Assembly (NCBI GenBank): GCA_027486655.1
Contig: JAIXOR010000016.1
Span: 62,001 to 126,000, forward strand
Source: Verrucomicrobiaceae bacterium
GTDB lineage: Bacteria > Verrucomicrobiota > Verrucomicrobiia > Verrucomicrobiales > Akkermansiaceae
DNA length: 64,000 nucleotides
Direction of reading: 5' to 3'
This document shows, one piece after another, positions 25,650-35,369 of the stretch. The notes beneath the pieces were generated by a model. It did not search any database. It was not told where the DNA came from and worked only from the letters and a program-made list of their open reading frames with translations. The translations under genes and the position numbers were made by a program. Numbering within the stretch: position 1 is the stretch's first letter; each line of letters begins with the position of its first letter.

Positions 25650-27722
25650 TCACGGCGAACCCGCGGTCACCGGGCGGATGATCCCGTTCCACGACGGGAT
25701 GCCGATGGTTTTGAGATACGGTGCGCAGGCCTCGTCCTCGGCTGCCGTGCCGAGGGCCTGATAGAGATGCCAGATCGGTTTCCTGCCGAGCGGATCGCCG
25801 GGTTCGTCCGGGAACTTGCGCAGGCCGATGCGCAGCCCGCCCTCGCCGCGGTTGTCGATCCAATTGTGGTACTGCCACGACTCGATGGTCGGGAGCCGCT
25901 GGATTTTCTTCCAGGCGAGCGCCATGCCGGCGGCCTGGTCTTCGAGGGACTTGGGCGAGTAGTCCTTCGAGTTGAAGCCGTTTTCGGACAGATGCACCGG
26001 CCGGGGCTTGCCGCGGTCGAGCAGGGCGGGCTGGCGCATGTAGGCATCGAGCACCTCCAGGTTGTTGGGCGTGATCTTGTCGGTATCGATGGAAAAGGTG
26101 GCCTGCGTGTCCTCCCAGGTGCGCGGGTTGAAGAGGTTCTGCGGATACGGATGGTAGGCGAGGGCCCACGGGAAGTCGCCTTCGGCGCGGGTGAAAGAGA
26201 GCAAGTGGCGGATCATCTGGCGCGAGCCATACCAGCGCTTCTCCCCGGCCTTGGCCCAGTGGTGGGTGAGGGTGATGAAGGGGCGGGCATGCGGATCGTA
26301 TTGGGCGGCGATGAGGCCCATGAGGCGCATCGACCGCTGATAGAGATCCATGTAAACGAGGGCGGGCTTTTCCCCGGCGTTCGTCCAGACCCAGCCGGCG
26401 TCCACTTCGTTGTGCATGATCCAGTGGTGGACGCGCCCGAATTTCCCGTCGGGCCGCGACCAACGCTCGGCCATCAGGTTGAGGATCGCGCCGTAAAGCG
26501 CGATGCCGTCCGGCGAGGTGACATTCGGCATGGCGAAGGTGCCTTCGCGGACCGCATCGGGATGGCCTAACAGCCGGATCACGGGCTCGGCGCTTTTCGC
26601 GGGATTGGCCACAAGCAGGATGGCGGAGACCATGGCCTTGTGTTTCGCGGCTTCGCGGAAGGTGGCGTCGTATCCGGCGAGCGCCTTCTCCCGGGCGTGG
26701 TAGGTGCGGCCCTGCCAGGTGAAGGGCGTGGTGTCCGGACCGGGCTGGAGGGAGACGAGCGAGTGGATCATCACATTGACGGTCACCGCGGAGATACCGA
26801 GATCCCTCAGCTCATCCGGCAGCCGGGCGCGGTTCCAACCGCCGAGGCCCTTTTTGTTAGAAGGGGAGGCGGGCGGCAGTTCGGGCGACCGGCAGACGAC
26901 GGAATCCGCGTGGCGGGCGTGGGAGACGGGCTCGACTCCTGCCGGGGAAACCCGGATCAATTGCCAGCGAGAGGTGAGCCGATCGTAGGGCCGGCCGTCG
27001 CGGTCGCGCATGCGCGGCACTTCGATGCGGAAGCCGCCATCGGCGGATCCCGGAACGGCGGTCCGGTTTTTCCAGGACGAGGGGGAATCCAACAGCACAT
27101 CCATCGGGATGTCTGCCAGAAACACGGCACCGCCCGCGGCCGGGGCGCGGCCTTCGATGATCACGGATTCCCGCCCGACGGCGACGCGCTGGATGGTGCC
27201 GGGAAAACCCTGGTCAAGGTAGGCACGGAGTTTTTCCTCCGGCACCGAGGCGGTGCTGGTGCGTGGGGCGAACTCACCGGGCACGGCGGCGCGCAGCCGT
27301 GCCTTGCGGATCTGGAGGACGCGCCCGGCGGGCAGGGGAAGATCGAGGCGCAGGTCTTTCCAGCCTGCGGGCAAGGGCCGGCCCTGGGGCGCGAGGCGTG
27401 CGGCATAGGTGGACCACGTCTCGCTGTGGCCGATGGCCGGCAGCACGCGCGATGTCTTCGCCTCGTGCGGTGGCCCGGGGAGTACGGCGAAGGACGGGAC
27501 GCCGCCTGCCGAGAAATACTCGAACTCCAGCACCGGATCCGCCGGAATCTCCGCCGTGGCGGGTGTCGCGCGGACGGACATGGCAGCCTTGATTTCCACC
27601 GTGCCGCCCTGCTCGGAGAACGCGGGGTTCGGTCCGCTGAAGGCCTCAAGGCGCAGGGGGAGGGGGGCGGCGGCACCTGCGAACGATGCCATCCCTAACA
27701 AAACCAGGGCGGCGTGTTTCAT
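25650..27722 (-). CDS. secreted GH-A-like glycoside hydrolase (DUF5722-type)
   Basis: 690 residues with a signal peptide (MKHAALVLLGMASFAGAAAP). An N-terminal beta domain (about 20-270) is followed by a TIM-barrel-like region with two Glu motifs typical of clan GH-A retaining glycosidases: HNEVDAGW (acid/base candidate) and HLSENGFNS (nucleophile candidate). The pattern agrees with the family I know as DUF5722; no substrate is established to my knowledge. It is last in a four-gene minus-strand operon after two sulfatases and GH78; its ATG overlaps the GH78 stop by one base (TGATG). TTCTAACAA, CCTAACA and CCTAACAA motifs lie inside it. Confidence 0.75.
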   Translation of the reverse strand: MKHAALVLLGMASFAGAAAPLPLRLEAFSGPNPAFSEQGGTVEIKAAMSVRATPATAEIPADPVLEFEYFSAGGVPSFAVLPGPPHEAKTSRVLPAIGHSETWSTYAARLAPQGRPLPAGWKDLRLDLPLPAGRVLQIRKARLRAAVPGEFAPRTSTASVPEEKLRAYLDQGFPGTIQRVAVGRESVIIEGRAPAAGGAVFLADIPMDVLLDSPSSWKNRTAVPGSADGGFRIEVPRMRDRDGRPYDRLTSRWQLIRVSPAGVEPVSHARHADSVVCRSPELPPASPSNKKGLGGWNRARLPDELRDLGISAVTVNVMIHSLVSLQPGPDTTPFTWQGRTYHAREKALAGYDATFREAAKHKAMVSAILLVANPAKSAEPVIRLLGHPDAVREGTFAMPNVTSPDGIALYGAILNLMAERWSRPDGKFGRVHHWIMHNEVDAGWVWTNAGEKPALVYMDLYQRSMRLMGLIAAQYDPHARPFITLTHHWAKAGEKRWYGSRQMIRHLLSFTRAEGDFPWALAYHPYPQNLFNPRTWEDTQATFSIDTDKITPNNLEVLDAYMRQPALLDRGKPRPVHLSENGFNSKDYSPKSLEDQAAGMALAWKKIQRLPTIESWQYHNWIDNRGEGGLRIGLRKFPDEPGDPLGRKPIWHLYQALGTAAEDEACAPYLKTIGIPSWNGIIRPVTAGSP

Positions 27723-30478
27723 CAAAGCGGTGCGGAGAAGTGATAGATCCCGGAACCTGCGGAAAGTCGTTCTCCTTCCGCCTTCAGGATGCCGGGGGCG
27801 GATGCGGCGGGTTTTCCGGATTCGGACACCGCGCCCTTCACCGGCAGCAGGATTTCCGCGGTGGTGTTGGGCGGTACGGTCACCTCCGCATGGAAGACGC
27901 CGTTCTCGATGCGCCAGGCGCAGGCGAGCTTGCCGTGGCGGGTCATCATCGCGGCGGAGGCGCGCCGGATGCCATTGATGGGCCGCGGTGCGATCTTCAC
28001 CCGATCGAAGCCGGGTGCGGCGCGGTCGATGCCGGCCAGTTCGCCCATCATCCACTCGCAGACGGCTCCGAAGGCGTAGTGGGAGAACGAATTCATCTCC
28101 GGCGTGTGGACGCCCTTGCCTTTCACATACGAGTTCCAGCGCTCCCAGATCGTGGTGGCGCCGTTGTCCACCTCGTATCCCCAGCTGGGAAACTCGCGCT
28201 GGAGCATGAGAACGCCGGCAAGGTCGTGATGACCGTGGGCCGAGAGCGCGGGAAGCAGCGGACGCGTGCCCAGGAATCCGGTGGTCATGCGGTTGCCGTT
28301 TTCCTTCACGAGCTTGGCGAGATGAGCGGCGGATGCGGTTTTCCGGTCCTCCGGGATGAGGCCGAAGAAAAGCGCCATCGCATAAGCGGACTGGTTGTGC
28401 ACGGCGAGCGATCCGTCCGGCTTGAGATGGAGTTTGCGGAATGATGCGGTGACCTTGTCCGCGTGGGCCTTGTAGCCGGCGGCGCGTTTCGCATCACCGA
28501 TGGCGGTGGCCATCTCCGCCATGAGCCGGGCGCAGTAGGCGTGGTAGGCGAGATCGATGAAAGGAATGGGCGTCTTCACGTCGCCGAGGGAAAGCCAGTC
28601 GCCGAAGTTGCAGTCGTCGGTGGCTCCATCGAGTTCGGGGTCGCGGAGTTTGCGCCAGTCCATGAAGTCATTCATCTTGCGCCAGTGCTCGGTGATCACG
28701 CGGGTGTCGCCATAGACCTGCCAGATCGTCCAGGGGCAGATCACGCCGGCATCCATCCAGCCGGCGGCGTGGTGTTCGTTCGGGCGTGCGAGCGGCCGGG
28801 GGGCGTAGGCCGGGTAGGCGCCGTAGTCCCATTGGTCGTCGTTGAGGTCGCGCAGCCACTTGGTGTAAAACGAGGCGATGTCCGCATTGTAGGTGGCGGC
28901 TCGCACGTAGATCTGTGCATCGCCGGTCCAGCCCATGCGTTCATCGCGCTGCGGGCAGTCAGTCGGCATTTCGAAGAAGTTGGCGCGCTGGGTCCACACC
29001 ATGTTCTGATAGAGACGGTTGAGCATGGGTTCGTCCGACTCGAAGGAGCCGTGCAGCGGAGTGTCCGAGTGGATCACAATGCCGGTCACCGCGTCCTTGT
29101 CCGGAGTGCCGGGGAAACCGGTGAGCTCGACGTATTGGAACCCGTGGTAGGTGAACTCGGGCGTCCAGGTTTCTCCGGCGGGATCGCCCTTGAGGGTGTA
29201 GGTGTCCACGGCACGGGCGCAGCGCAGGTTTTCGGTGCTGAGGCGGCCGTCCTGATGGAGCATCTCGGCGTGGCGGATGGTCACCTTGTCGCCGGCCTTG
29301 CCTTTCACCTTGAGGCGGACCACGCCGGAAATGTTCTGGCCAAGATCAAAGATGAACACGCCGGGTTTGTGTTCGGTGACGGACTTGGCGGGCATTTCCT
29401 GGATCGGCCGGACGGGCACGCCGGGGTGGGGCTCGACCGCGGAGTCGGTGCCCGTTTTGACCACGGCGTCCTGCCACTTGGAATCATCAAAGCCCGCTTT
29501 GGACCAGCCGGGCATTTCCTTGCGCGCGTCGTAGGACTCACCCATGAGGATGTCCGACTCGGTGATCGGACCGGTGGAGCATTTCCACGAGGTGTCGGTG
29601 ATGATGTGGCGCTTCGTGCCATCGGCGAGCTCGAGTTCGAGCTGGACCCGGACGGCCGGTGAGATGCCGTAGTAGTATCGACCGTTCAATCCGGGAACCA
29701 GTCCCTCCTGGGCGGTCAGCAGGCCGTAGGCGACGTAGCCGGAATACCAACCATCGGCGAGAGTGGCACCGATCGCGTTGTCGCCGTCCTTGACGAAAGA
29801 AGTGACATCCCAGGTGCGGGAGTGGATTCGTTTCTGATAGGCGGACCAGCCGGGAGCGAGGCGTTCGTCTGAAACGCGTGCGCCGTTGATCTCCACGGTG
29901 AAGACACCGAGTGCGGTGGCGTGAAGGGTGGCGCGCTTCACGGCGCGGGCTTCGAAGCCTTTGCGGAAGTGCTTGGCTGGCGTGACGGTGAGCACTCCGC
30001 GTTCGGGATCGCCGACGAAGTTCTGGACGTTCTCCCGGGTGGTGAAGGAGGCGTCGTCCTTCGCACTGATCCACAAGGCCTGCCAGTCGGTGGGATCCAG
30101 AAGGCCCACGGCGAAGGATGCCGCAGGGCTCCATGACGAAGCTTTATCCGCCGCGTCCCAAACGCGGACTTTCCAGGTTGCTCGCGCCCGGGAGGAGAGC
30201 GGAACTCCGGCATAGGCGATCTGGTCGGTGGCGGCGGCCTGCACCTTGCCGGACTGCCACAGCGGGCGACCGTCCTCGGCGGCGACTTCGATTTCATACG
30301 CAGTCTGGCGGATCCCGCGGGCCGTTTCATCCGCGGGCTGGAGTTTCCACGAGAAGCGCGGCGTGCGCGTGCCGATGGCTGCCGGGTTCTGGTGATACTC
30401 GCAGCGGAGGTCGATGGGAATGGCGGTCTGGGCCATGGCGGCGGCGGATAGAAGGAGGAACGATGCCAGGGTTTTCAT
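27722..30478 (-). CDS. secreted GH78 alpha-L-rhamnosidase
   Basis: 918 residues with a signal peptide (MKTLASFLLLSAAAMAQT). Beta-sandwich domains (about 20-340, including the rhamnosidase N-terminal domain) precede an (alpha/alpha)6 barrel with the GH78 hallmark DCPQRDERMGWTGDAQ and the later WERWNS block; a C-terminal sandwich ends the protein. It releases terminal alpha-L-rhamnose. Preceded at 102 nt by a sulfatase and overlapping the next glycosidase, it points to a rhamnose-containing sulfated glycan such as ulvan or rhamnan sulfate (inference). ATG 30478 starts the signal peptide; the 35 codons further upstream are unlike the family. Confidence 0.93.
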   Translation of the reverse strand: MKTLASFLLLSAAAMAQTAIPIDLRCEYHQNPAAIGTRTPRFSWKLQPADETARGIRQTAYEIEVAAEDGRPLWQSGKVQAAATDQIAYAGVPLSSRARATWKVRVWDAADKASSWSPAASFAVGLLDPTDWQALWISAKDDASFTTRENVQNFVGDPERGVLTVTPAKHFRKGFEARAVKRATLHATALGVFTVEINGARVSDERLAPGWSAYQKRIHSRTWDVTSFVKDGDNAIGATLADGWYSGYVAYGLLTAQEGLVPGLNGRYYYGISPAVRVQLELELADGTKRHIITDTSWKCSTGPITESDILMGESYDARKEMPGWSKAGFDDSKWQDAVVKTGTDSAVEPHPGVPVRPIQEMPAKSVTEHKPGVFIFDLGQNISGVVRLKVKGKAGDKVTIRHAEMLHQDGRLSTENLRCARAVDTYTLKGDPAGETWTPEFTYHGFQYVELTGFPGTPDKDAVTGIVIHSDTPLHGSFESDEPMLNRLYQNMVWTQRANFFEMPTDCPQRDERMGWTGDAQIYVRAATYNADIASFYTKWLRDLNDDQWDYGAYPAYAPRPLARPNEHHAAGWMDAGVICPWTIWQVYGDTRVITEHWRKMNDFMDWRKLRDPELDGATDDCNFGDWLSLGDVKTPIPFIDLAYHAYCARLMAEMATAIGDAKRAAGYKAHADKVTASFRKLHLKPDGSLAVHNQSAYAMALFFGLIPEDRKTASAAHLAKLVKENGNRMTTGFLGTRPLLPALSAHGHHDLAGVLMLQREFPSWGYEVDNGATTIWERWNSYVKGKGVHTPEMNSFSHYAFGAVCEWMMGELAGIDRAAPGFDRVKIAPRPINGIRRASAAMMTRHGKLACAWRIENGVFHAEVTVPPNTTAEILLPVKGAVSESGKPAASAPGILKAEGERLSAGSGIYHFSAPL

Positions 30479-30579
30479 GCGTGCGGAGTGAGCCTGATGG
30501 TGGGGAACGGGGTGAGGCAAACCTGTCTTGCCAGGCAAGGGGCCGCGTTTACGGGAATCACGGACGGAGTGGGGCGAGG

Positions 30580-32040
30580 TCATTTGTTTTTCAGGGAATC
30601 CGGCGCATGGGCCGGGTTGGGCTTCGGGAGGATGGCAGCGGTGGCGGCAAGGTGCTCGTCGATCAGGGTGGCCATCCGCCTGACCCGCTCGGGGTGCTTT
30701 GCCGCGAGATCGTGCGATTCACCGATGTCCTCCTTCAGGTGGAAGAGCAGGTGGCGGTGGCTCAGTTGCGGACCGTCGTGGAAGACGCGGATGAGTTTCC
30801 AATCTCCGGAAATCGCGGCGATGGCGGGTGGCAGGGTGTCCGGCACGCGCGGGCTGTGCGGGAAATAGACAAACACCGCTTCACGATCCAGTGTGCCACC
30901 CTCCAGCACGGGACGGAGGTCCCGGCCATCAAAGGTTGGTGAGCCCGCCATCGAAAACCCGGGCATCGCGGCAAGGGTCGGGAACAAGTCCGAGGTTTGG
31001 ATGATTTCCGCACTGCGTGAGCCCGGGCGGATGAGGCCCGGCCAGGCGATCACGCAGGGCACGCGGATGCCACCTTCCCAGAGCGTGGCCTTGCCACCTC
31101 GCAGCGGTGCGTTGTCCGTGGGAGTGGTGCCATCGACGCGGTCATACATGTTTCCGCCGTTGTCCGAGGCGAAGATGAGGATCGTCCTGTCGGCGAGGCC
31201 GTTGCGGTCGATCGCATCCAACAGCCTGCCCACGGCGGCATCCATGGCCTCGACCATGGCGGCATAGGTGGGGCTTCGGCGGGGGCTCGCCGCATCGCAC
31301 GCGGCGCGGTGGGCCTCGATCCGGGACTTCGCGGCGTTGAAGGGCGCGTGCACCGAGAACTGCCAGTAGTTGAGAAAAAACGGCTGGTCCTTGTGCTCCT
31401 CGATGAAACGCACGGCCTCCTCCGCCATCCGCTCCTCAAGGTGGTCCTCCGGATGCCTCGGGTGCAGGTTCGGATAGTCCCACACGCCGACGAATCCCTT
31501 GCGCGGTCCGGGGCCGTTGTCGTGGGGGACGTCCACCTGGAAACCGTGCTGCAGCGGGCTGTAGGGCGGCGGGCCGAGGTGCCACTTGCCGAAGTGGCCG
31601 GTGGCGTATCCGTTGTTCCGGAATGCCTCGCCGAGGGTGACGGGATCGGTCCGCAGCCGTGTGGCCGATTCCGGAGCGAGCAGGCGCACGGCCGGTCCGG
31701 CGCGTTTCGGCAGGACGGGACGCAGCCTTGCCGCCGGCAGGTGTCCCACCGGGGCAGTGATGCCGTGGCGGGCGGCGGATTGACCGGTTAGAATGCTGGC
31801 TCGGGTGGGCGAGCAAAGCGGGCTGTTCGAGTAAGCGCGGCTGAAGGTCATGCCTCGGGCGGCGAGGCGGCTGAGGTTCGGCGTGGGATGAAACGAGGTT
31901 CCTCCCTGGAGCCCGCAGTCGCTCCATCCGAGATCGTCGGCGAGGATGAGCACGACGTTCGGCCGCAGCTTCGGCGTGGCGGCGCACGGCGCGGAAGGAG
32001 CCAGAGCGAGGAGTGCGGCGGCGGTGAAAAGCAGTCTCAT
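30580..32040 (-). CDS. secreted S1-family sulfatase
   Basis: A 486-residue arylsulfatase-type enzyme with a signal peptide. The formylglycine motif is canonical (Cys76 in CSPTRASILTG). Metal ligands are in LILADDLGW near the N-terminus and in FASDNGG, and GHFGKWHLG is the substrate/sulfate-binding block. It would remove sulfate esters from a polysaccharide in the periplasm or outside the cell, opening it to the GH78 and GH-A enzymes downstream. The start lies 24 nt after the stop of the second sulfatase, in one operon. An anaerobic or aerobic formylglycine-generating enzyme must be encoded elsewhere. Confidence 0.93.
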   Translation of the reverse strand: MRLLFTAAALLALAPSAPCAATPKLRPNVVLILADDLGWSDCGLQGGTSFHPTPNLSRLAARGMTFSRAYSNSPLCSPTRASILTGQSAARHGITAPVGHLPAARLRPVLPKRAGPAVRLLAPESATRLRTDPVTLGEAFRNNGYATGHFGKWHLGPPPYSPLQHGFQVDVPHDNGPGPRKGFVGVWDYPNLHPRHPEDHLEERMAEEAVRFIEEHKDQPFFLNYWQFSVHAPFNAAKSRIEAHRAACDAASPRRSPTYAAMVEAMDAAVGRLLDAIDRNGLADRTILIFASDNGGNMYDRVDGTTPTDNAPLRGGKATLWEGGIRVPCVIAWPGLIRPGSRSAEIIQTSDLFPTLAAMPGFSMAGSPTFDGRDLRPVLEGGTLDREAVFVYFPHSPRVPDTLPPAIAAISGDWKLIRVFHDGPQLSHRHLLFHLKEDIGESHDLAAKHPERVRRMATLIDEHLAATAAILPKPNPAHAPDSLKNK

Positions 32041-32064
32041 GGGCGAGGGGCCTGAAGGGAGATG

Positions 32065-33456
32065 TCAGCGCGCGGCTTCGAGCAACTCACGGAGTCGCGC
32101 GCGCATCCGCTCCAGCGTCGTGGCGCTTGCGGCATCGCCGGCGAGGTTGCGCAGCTCGGATGGGTCCGATTTCAGGTCGAAGAGCTGCTCGTGCCCCCAA
32201 TCCGGCCATTCGGTGAATTTCAAGTCCTTGGAAACGACAGTCCGCGACGAGGGGATCCGGTTTTTGTTAGAAATGACCGCGTGTTCATGGAGGAAGTCAT
32301 TCCGCCATGCCGGAGCATCTCCCGCAGCGGAGAGCAGAGGGGTGAAATCGCGGCCCTGCATGGTGCGCGGGGCCTTCACGCCGGCCGCGGCGAGCAGGGT
32401 GGGGGCGATGTCCACGTTGAGGACGAGCGAGTCGTTAGTGCCGCCCCGCAAAGCATCCGGCAGGCGGGGATCCCGGACGATGAGGGGCACGCGGATGCTT
32501 TCCTCGTAGGGATACCATTTGTCGGCGAGACCGCGTTCGCCGTGGAAGTATCCGTTGTCCGCGGTGAAGATGACTATCGTTTCATCGAGGATCCCGCGGG
32601 TTTCCAACTCGCGCAGCACGCGTCCGCAGGCGGAGTCCACCCCGGAAACGAGGCGCAGGTAGTTTTTCATCATCCGCTGGTATTTGTCGGGCGTGTCGAA
32701 GCGCCAGTGGAAGCGGACGCGGCCTTCGTTCTCGGGCGCTTGCAGGAAAGGGGGGAGTCGGCGGAAGGCTTCCCCGTCGGACAGCGCGGGAGCCGGGATG
32801 GTCGTGTCCTGATAGAGACTGAGTGTCTCCTTCTGCGGCAGATACTGGTCCGGATGCTCGTCCTGCGCGTGCGGGGCGAAGAACCAGAGGTTGAGCAGGA
32901 AGGGCTTGTCCTTCGGGCGCGTGTCGAGGAACTCGATGGCATCCTGCTCGTTTTTCGTGGTGACATGCACGGGCGGGCCATCTTCCGGTTTCACCCAATG
33001 GGTGCCGGAATAAGCGCGGCCGAAATCGAACTCCTTCGCCGGAAACTTGCTGCTGTGCCATTTGCCGACGTGTCCGACGTGATAGCCGTTGGCCCTCAGC
33101 AGGCCCGGGTAGCTTTCGCGCCACGGGGTTTTCATGGCCTTGAAGGAGGTGTTTCCATGACGGGACATCCATTGCCCGCTCAGCAGCGAGGAGCGGCTCA
33201 CTCCGCAGATCGCGGTGGTCACACAGGCGTGGGTGAATCGCATCCCCTCCCGTGACAGTTGGTCGAGATGCGGGGTCTTCACCACCGGGTGGCCCGCGAC
33301 TCCCAGGGTGTCGTGGCGGAGGTCGTCGGCGAGGAGGATGAGAATGTTCGGTCGCTTGTCCTTGCGTGGTGCTTCGGGCTCCGCGGCCTGCAAGAGCGGG
33401 CCAAGCGCCAGCAATGAAATGGCCAGCCAGGCAGGACCGTGTGGGATTCGCATCAT
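32065..33456 (-). CDS. secreted S1-family sulfatase with atypical CGVSR motif
   Basis: 463 residues from the ATG at 33456 (signal peptide [20 protein letters not shown]). Metal-binding [11 protein letters not shown] and FTADNGYF, plus GHVGKWHSS, place it in the S1 sulfatases. The formylglycine motif reads Cys84-Gly-Val-Ser-Arg: Cys and Arg are conserved but the +2 position, normally Pro or Ala, is Val. It is the first gene of the sulfatase-GH78 operon, divergent from the MTA phosphorylase gene. Whether this Cys is matured efficiently is uncertain. A TTCTAACAA motif lies at 32264-32272. Confidence 0.9.
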   Translation of the reverse strand: MMRIPHGPAWLAISLLALGPLLQAAEPEAPRKDKRPNILILLADDLRHDTLGVAGHPVVKTPHLDQLSREGMRFTHACVTTAICGVSRSSLLSGQWMSRHGNTSFKAMKTPWRESYPGLLRANGYHVGHVGKWHSSKFPAKEFDFGRAYSGTHWVKPEDGPPVHVTTKNEQDAIEFLDTRPKDKPFLLNLWFFAPHAQDEHPDQYLPQKETLSLYQDTTIPAPALSDGEAFRRLPPFLQAPENEGRVRFHWRFDTPDKYQRMMKNYLRLVSGVDSACGRVLRELETRGILDETIVIFTADNGYFHGERGLADKWYPYEESIRVPLIVRDPRLPDALRGGTNDSLVLNVDIAPTLLAAAGVKAPRTMQGRDFTPLLSAAGDAPAWRNDFLHEHAVISNKNRIPSSRTVVSKDLKFTEWPDWGHEQLFDLKSDPSELRNLAGDAASATTLERMRARLRELLEAAR

Positions 33457-33595
33457 CCCGTGGATACCGGGCTGAGGAGGTCCTCCTTTCGGCCGGAGTT
33501 TCCCGCATTCAAGGGCGGAGGTCGCCGCGCCCGGGCAGTCGCCGCTTGCCGGAAGCCGGGGCATGATTTATCCCGCCCCCATGGAGAAGTCATCG

Positions 33596-34456
33596 ATGGA
33601 GCCTGCAATCGGAGTGATCGGAGGCAGCGGGTTGTATGAAATGGACGGCATCGCGGAGGTGCGTGAGATCGAGGTGGCCACGCCTTTCGGTCCTCCCTCG
33701 GACAAGGTCGTGACCGGGATGCTGGGCGGCAGGAAGGTTTGTTTCCTGCCCCGCCACGGAGTGGGGCACCGGATGCTTCCCCACGAGATCAACCACAAGG
33801 CGAACATCTGGGCACTGCGTTCCCTCGGAGTGCGCTGGCTCATCGCCGTGAGTGCCGTGGGCAGCCTGCGCGAGGAAATCGCGCCCCGCGATCTGGTGGT
33901 GCCGGATCAATTGATCGATCGCACCGGCACGCAGGCGAAGCACACGTTTTTCGGCAATGGCATCGCGGCCCATGTCGGATTTGCGGATCCCTGCTGCCAG
34001 GACCTGCGGCGTGTCCTGCTGGAGGCCGCGGCCATCCATACCAAACGCGTCCATGACGGCGGAGCCTACCTGTGCATGAACGGCCCCGCCTTTTCCACGC
34101 GGGCGGAGGCCCGGATGCACCGCATGATCGGAGCATCGATCATCGGCATGACCCACGCTCCGGAAGCGCGCCTCGCCCGCGAGGCCGAAATCGCCTCCGC
34201 CGTGCTCGCGCTGGTCACCGACTATGATTGCTGGAAGGACGGCGAGGAGGACGTCGAGGTGGGTGCGGTGATCGCCAATCTCCAGGCCACCAGCGCGCTG
34301 GCCCGGCAGGTCGTGCGCGAGGCCATTGAGAAAATCCCGGAATCGCCCGCAAGCCCGCCGCACCGCGCTTTGGATGGCGCCATATTCACTCCCCGCGCCC
34401 TTTGGCCGGAGAAAACCACGGCCGACCTCGCGCCCATCCTCGGCCGCTTCGGCTGA
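33596..34456 (+). CDS. mtnP: S-methyl-5'-thioadenosine phosphorylase
   Basis: ~286 residues; splits 5'-methylthioadenosine with phosphate into adenine and methylthioribose-1-phosphate (methionine salvage). Family motifs: GVIGGSGLYEM (phosphate), FLPRHGVGHRMLPHEIN, the purine-site CMNGPAFSTRAEARMHR, and TDYDCWK, which matches human MTAP and favours MTA over other nucleosides. In-frame ATGs occur at 33563, 33581 and 33596; 33596 is preferred because GGAG at 33583-33586 is well placed for it and homology begins at EPAIGVIGG. Confidence 0.9.
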   Translation: MEPAIGVIGGSGLYEMDGIAEVREIEVATPFGPPSDKVVTGMLGGRKVCFLPRHGVGHRMLPHEINHKANIWALRSLGVRWLIAVSAVGSLREEIAPRDLVVPDQLIDRTGTQAKHTFFGNGIAAHVGFADPCCQDLRRVLLEAAAIHTKRVHDGGAYLCMNGPAFSTRAEARMHRMIGASIIGMTHAPEARLAREAEIASAVLALVTDYDCWKDGEEDVEVGAVIANLQATSALARQVVREAIEKIPESPASPPHRALDGAIFTPRALWPEKTTADLAPILGRFG

Positions 34457-34514
34457 GGCCCGCCCGGTTCCACCGCTTGCAATCGCCTCATCGCGCGCCA
34501 TACACTGCCACATC

Positions 34515-35369
34515 GTGAAAGTCGGAATCCTCGCCAACCCGCACAAACCTGGCTCGCTCCCCACCCTCAGGGCCCTGCGCGCCGCACTCGCGGACCACGG
34601 AGTCTCCACTGTCCTCGATCACCAGACGGCGGAACTCGCCGGCGAGCCCGATGGCGTGCCCGCGTCTTCGTTTGCGACGCTCGTCGATCTGGCCGCGGTT
34701 ATCGGCGGCGATGGCACGATGCTCCACGCCCTTGCCCGTCTCGGCGATTTCGACAAACCCGTGGCCGGCATCAATGTGGGACGCCTCGGGTTTCTAACAA
34801 GCTGCACCGACGACGAACTCGGCGAGTTCGCCCGCGCCATCGCCTCCGGGCGGTTCAGCACCAGTCTGCGCACCCTGCTCGACATCACGCTGCGGCGTGC
34901 CGGTGGGAAAACGAGTGCCTTCACCGCCCTCAATGAAATCACCCTCGCCCGGGGCGAAACGGGTCGGCTTGTTTCCCTCATCGCCCGCGTCGATGGCGAG
35001 TTGCTCAACGAATACCGCGCGGATGGATTGATCGTCGCCACTCCCACCGGATCCACCGCCTACTCGCTTTCCGCAGGAGGGCCGCTCATCACTCCGGATG
35101 CCGGGGTGTTTCTCATCACGCCCATCTGCCCGCACAGCCTCAGCCAGCGCGCCTTGGTGCTTTCCGACTCCCGCGTCGTGGAGCTCGCCGCGGATGATCG
35201 TGAAAGCGGGCCGATGATCTTCACCGTGGACGGCCGGGACAGCCTGCGTGTGGAGCCGGGCGATGGGATCGAGGTTCGGAAATCCCCGCGCAGCTTCCGC
35301 CTGCTCACCCTGGAAGGCCGCACGTTCTATGAAGCGCTGCGCCAAAAGCTCGGCTGGCAAGGCGTGTGA
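34515..35369 (+). CDS. nadK: NAD kinase
   Basis: 284 residues; phosphorylates NAD to NADP. It begins with GTG at 34515 (KVGILANPHKPGS). Signature motifs: VIGGDGTMLHA (the GGDG active-site motif), NVGRLGFLT, the NE motif in ALNEITLARG, and GLIVATPTGSTAYSLSAGGP. The NVGRLGFLT codons contain an exact TTCTAACAA at 34792-34800. The stop abuts the stop of the convergent downstream gene with no gap. Confidence 0.95.
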   Translation: MKVGILANPHKPGSLPTLRALRAALADHGVSTVLDHQTAELAGEPDGVPASSFATLVDLAAVIGGDGTMLHALARLGDFDKPVAGINVGRLGFLTSCTDDELGEFARAIASGRFSTSLRTLLDITLRRAGGKTSAFTALNEITLARGETGRLVSLIARVDGELLNEYRADGLIVATPTGSTAYSLSAGGPLITPDAGVFLITPICPHSLSQRALVLSDSRVVELAADDRESGPMIFTVDGRDSLRVEPGDGIEVRKSPRSFRLLTLEGRTFYEALRQKLGWQGV

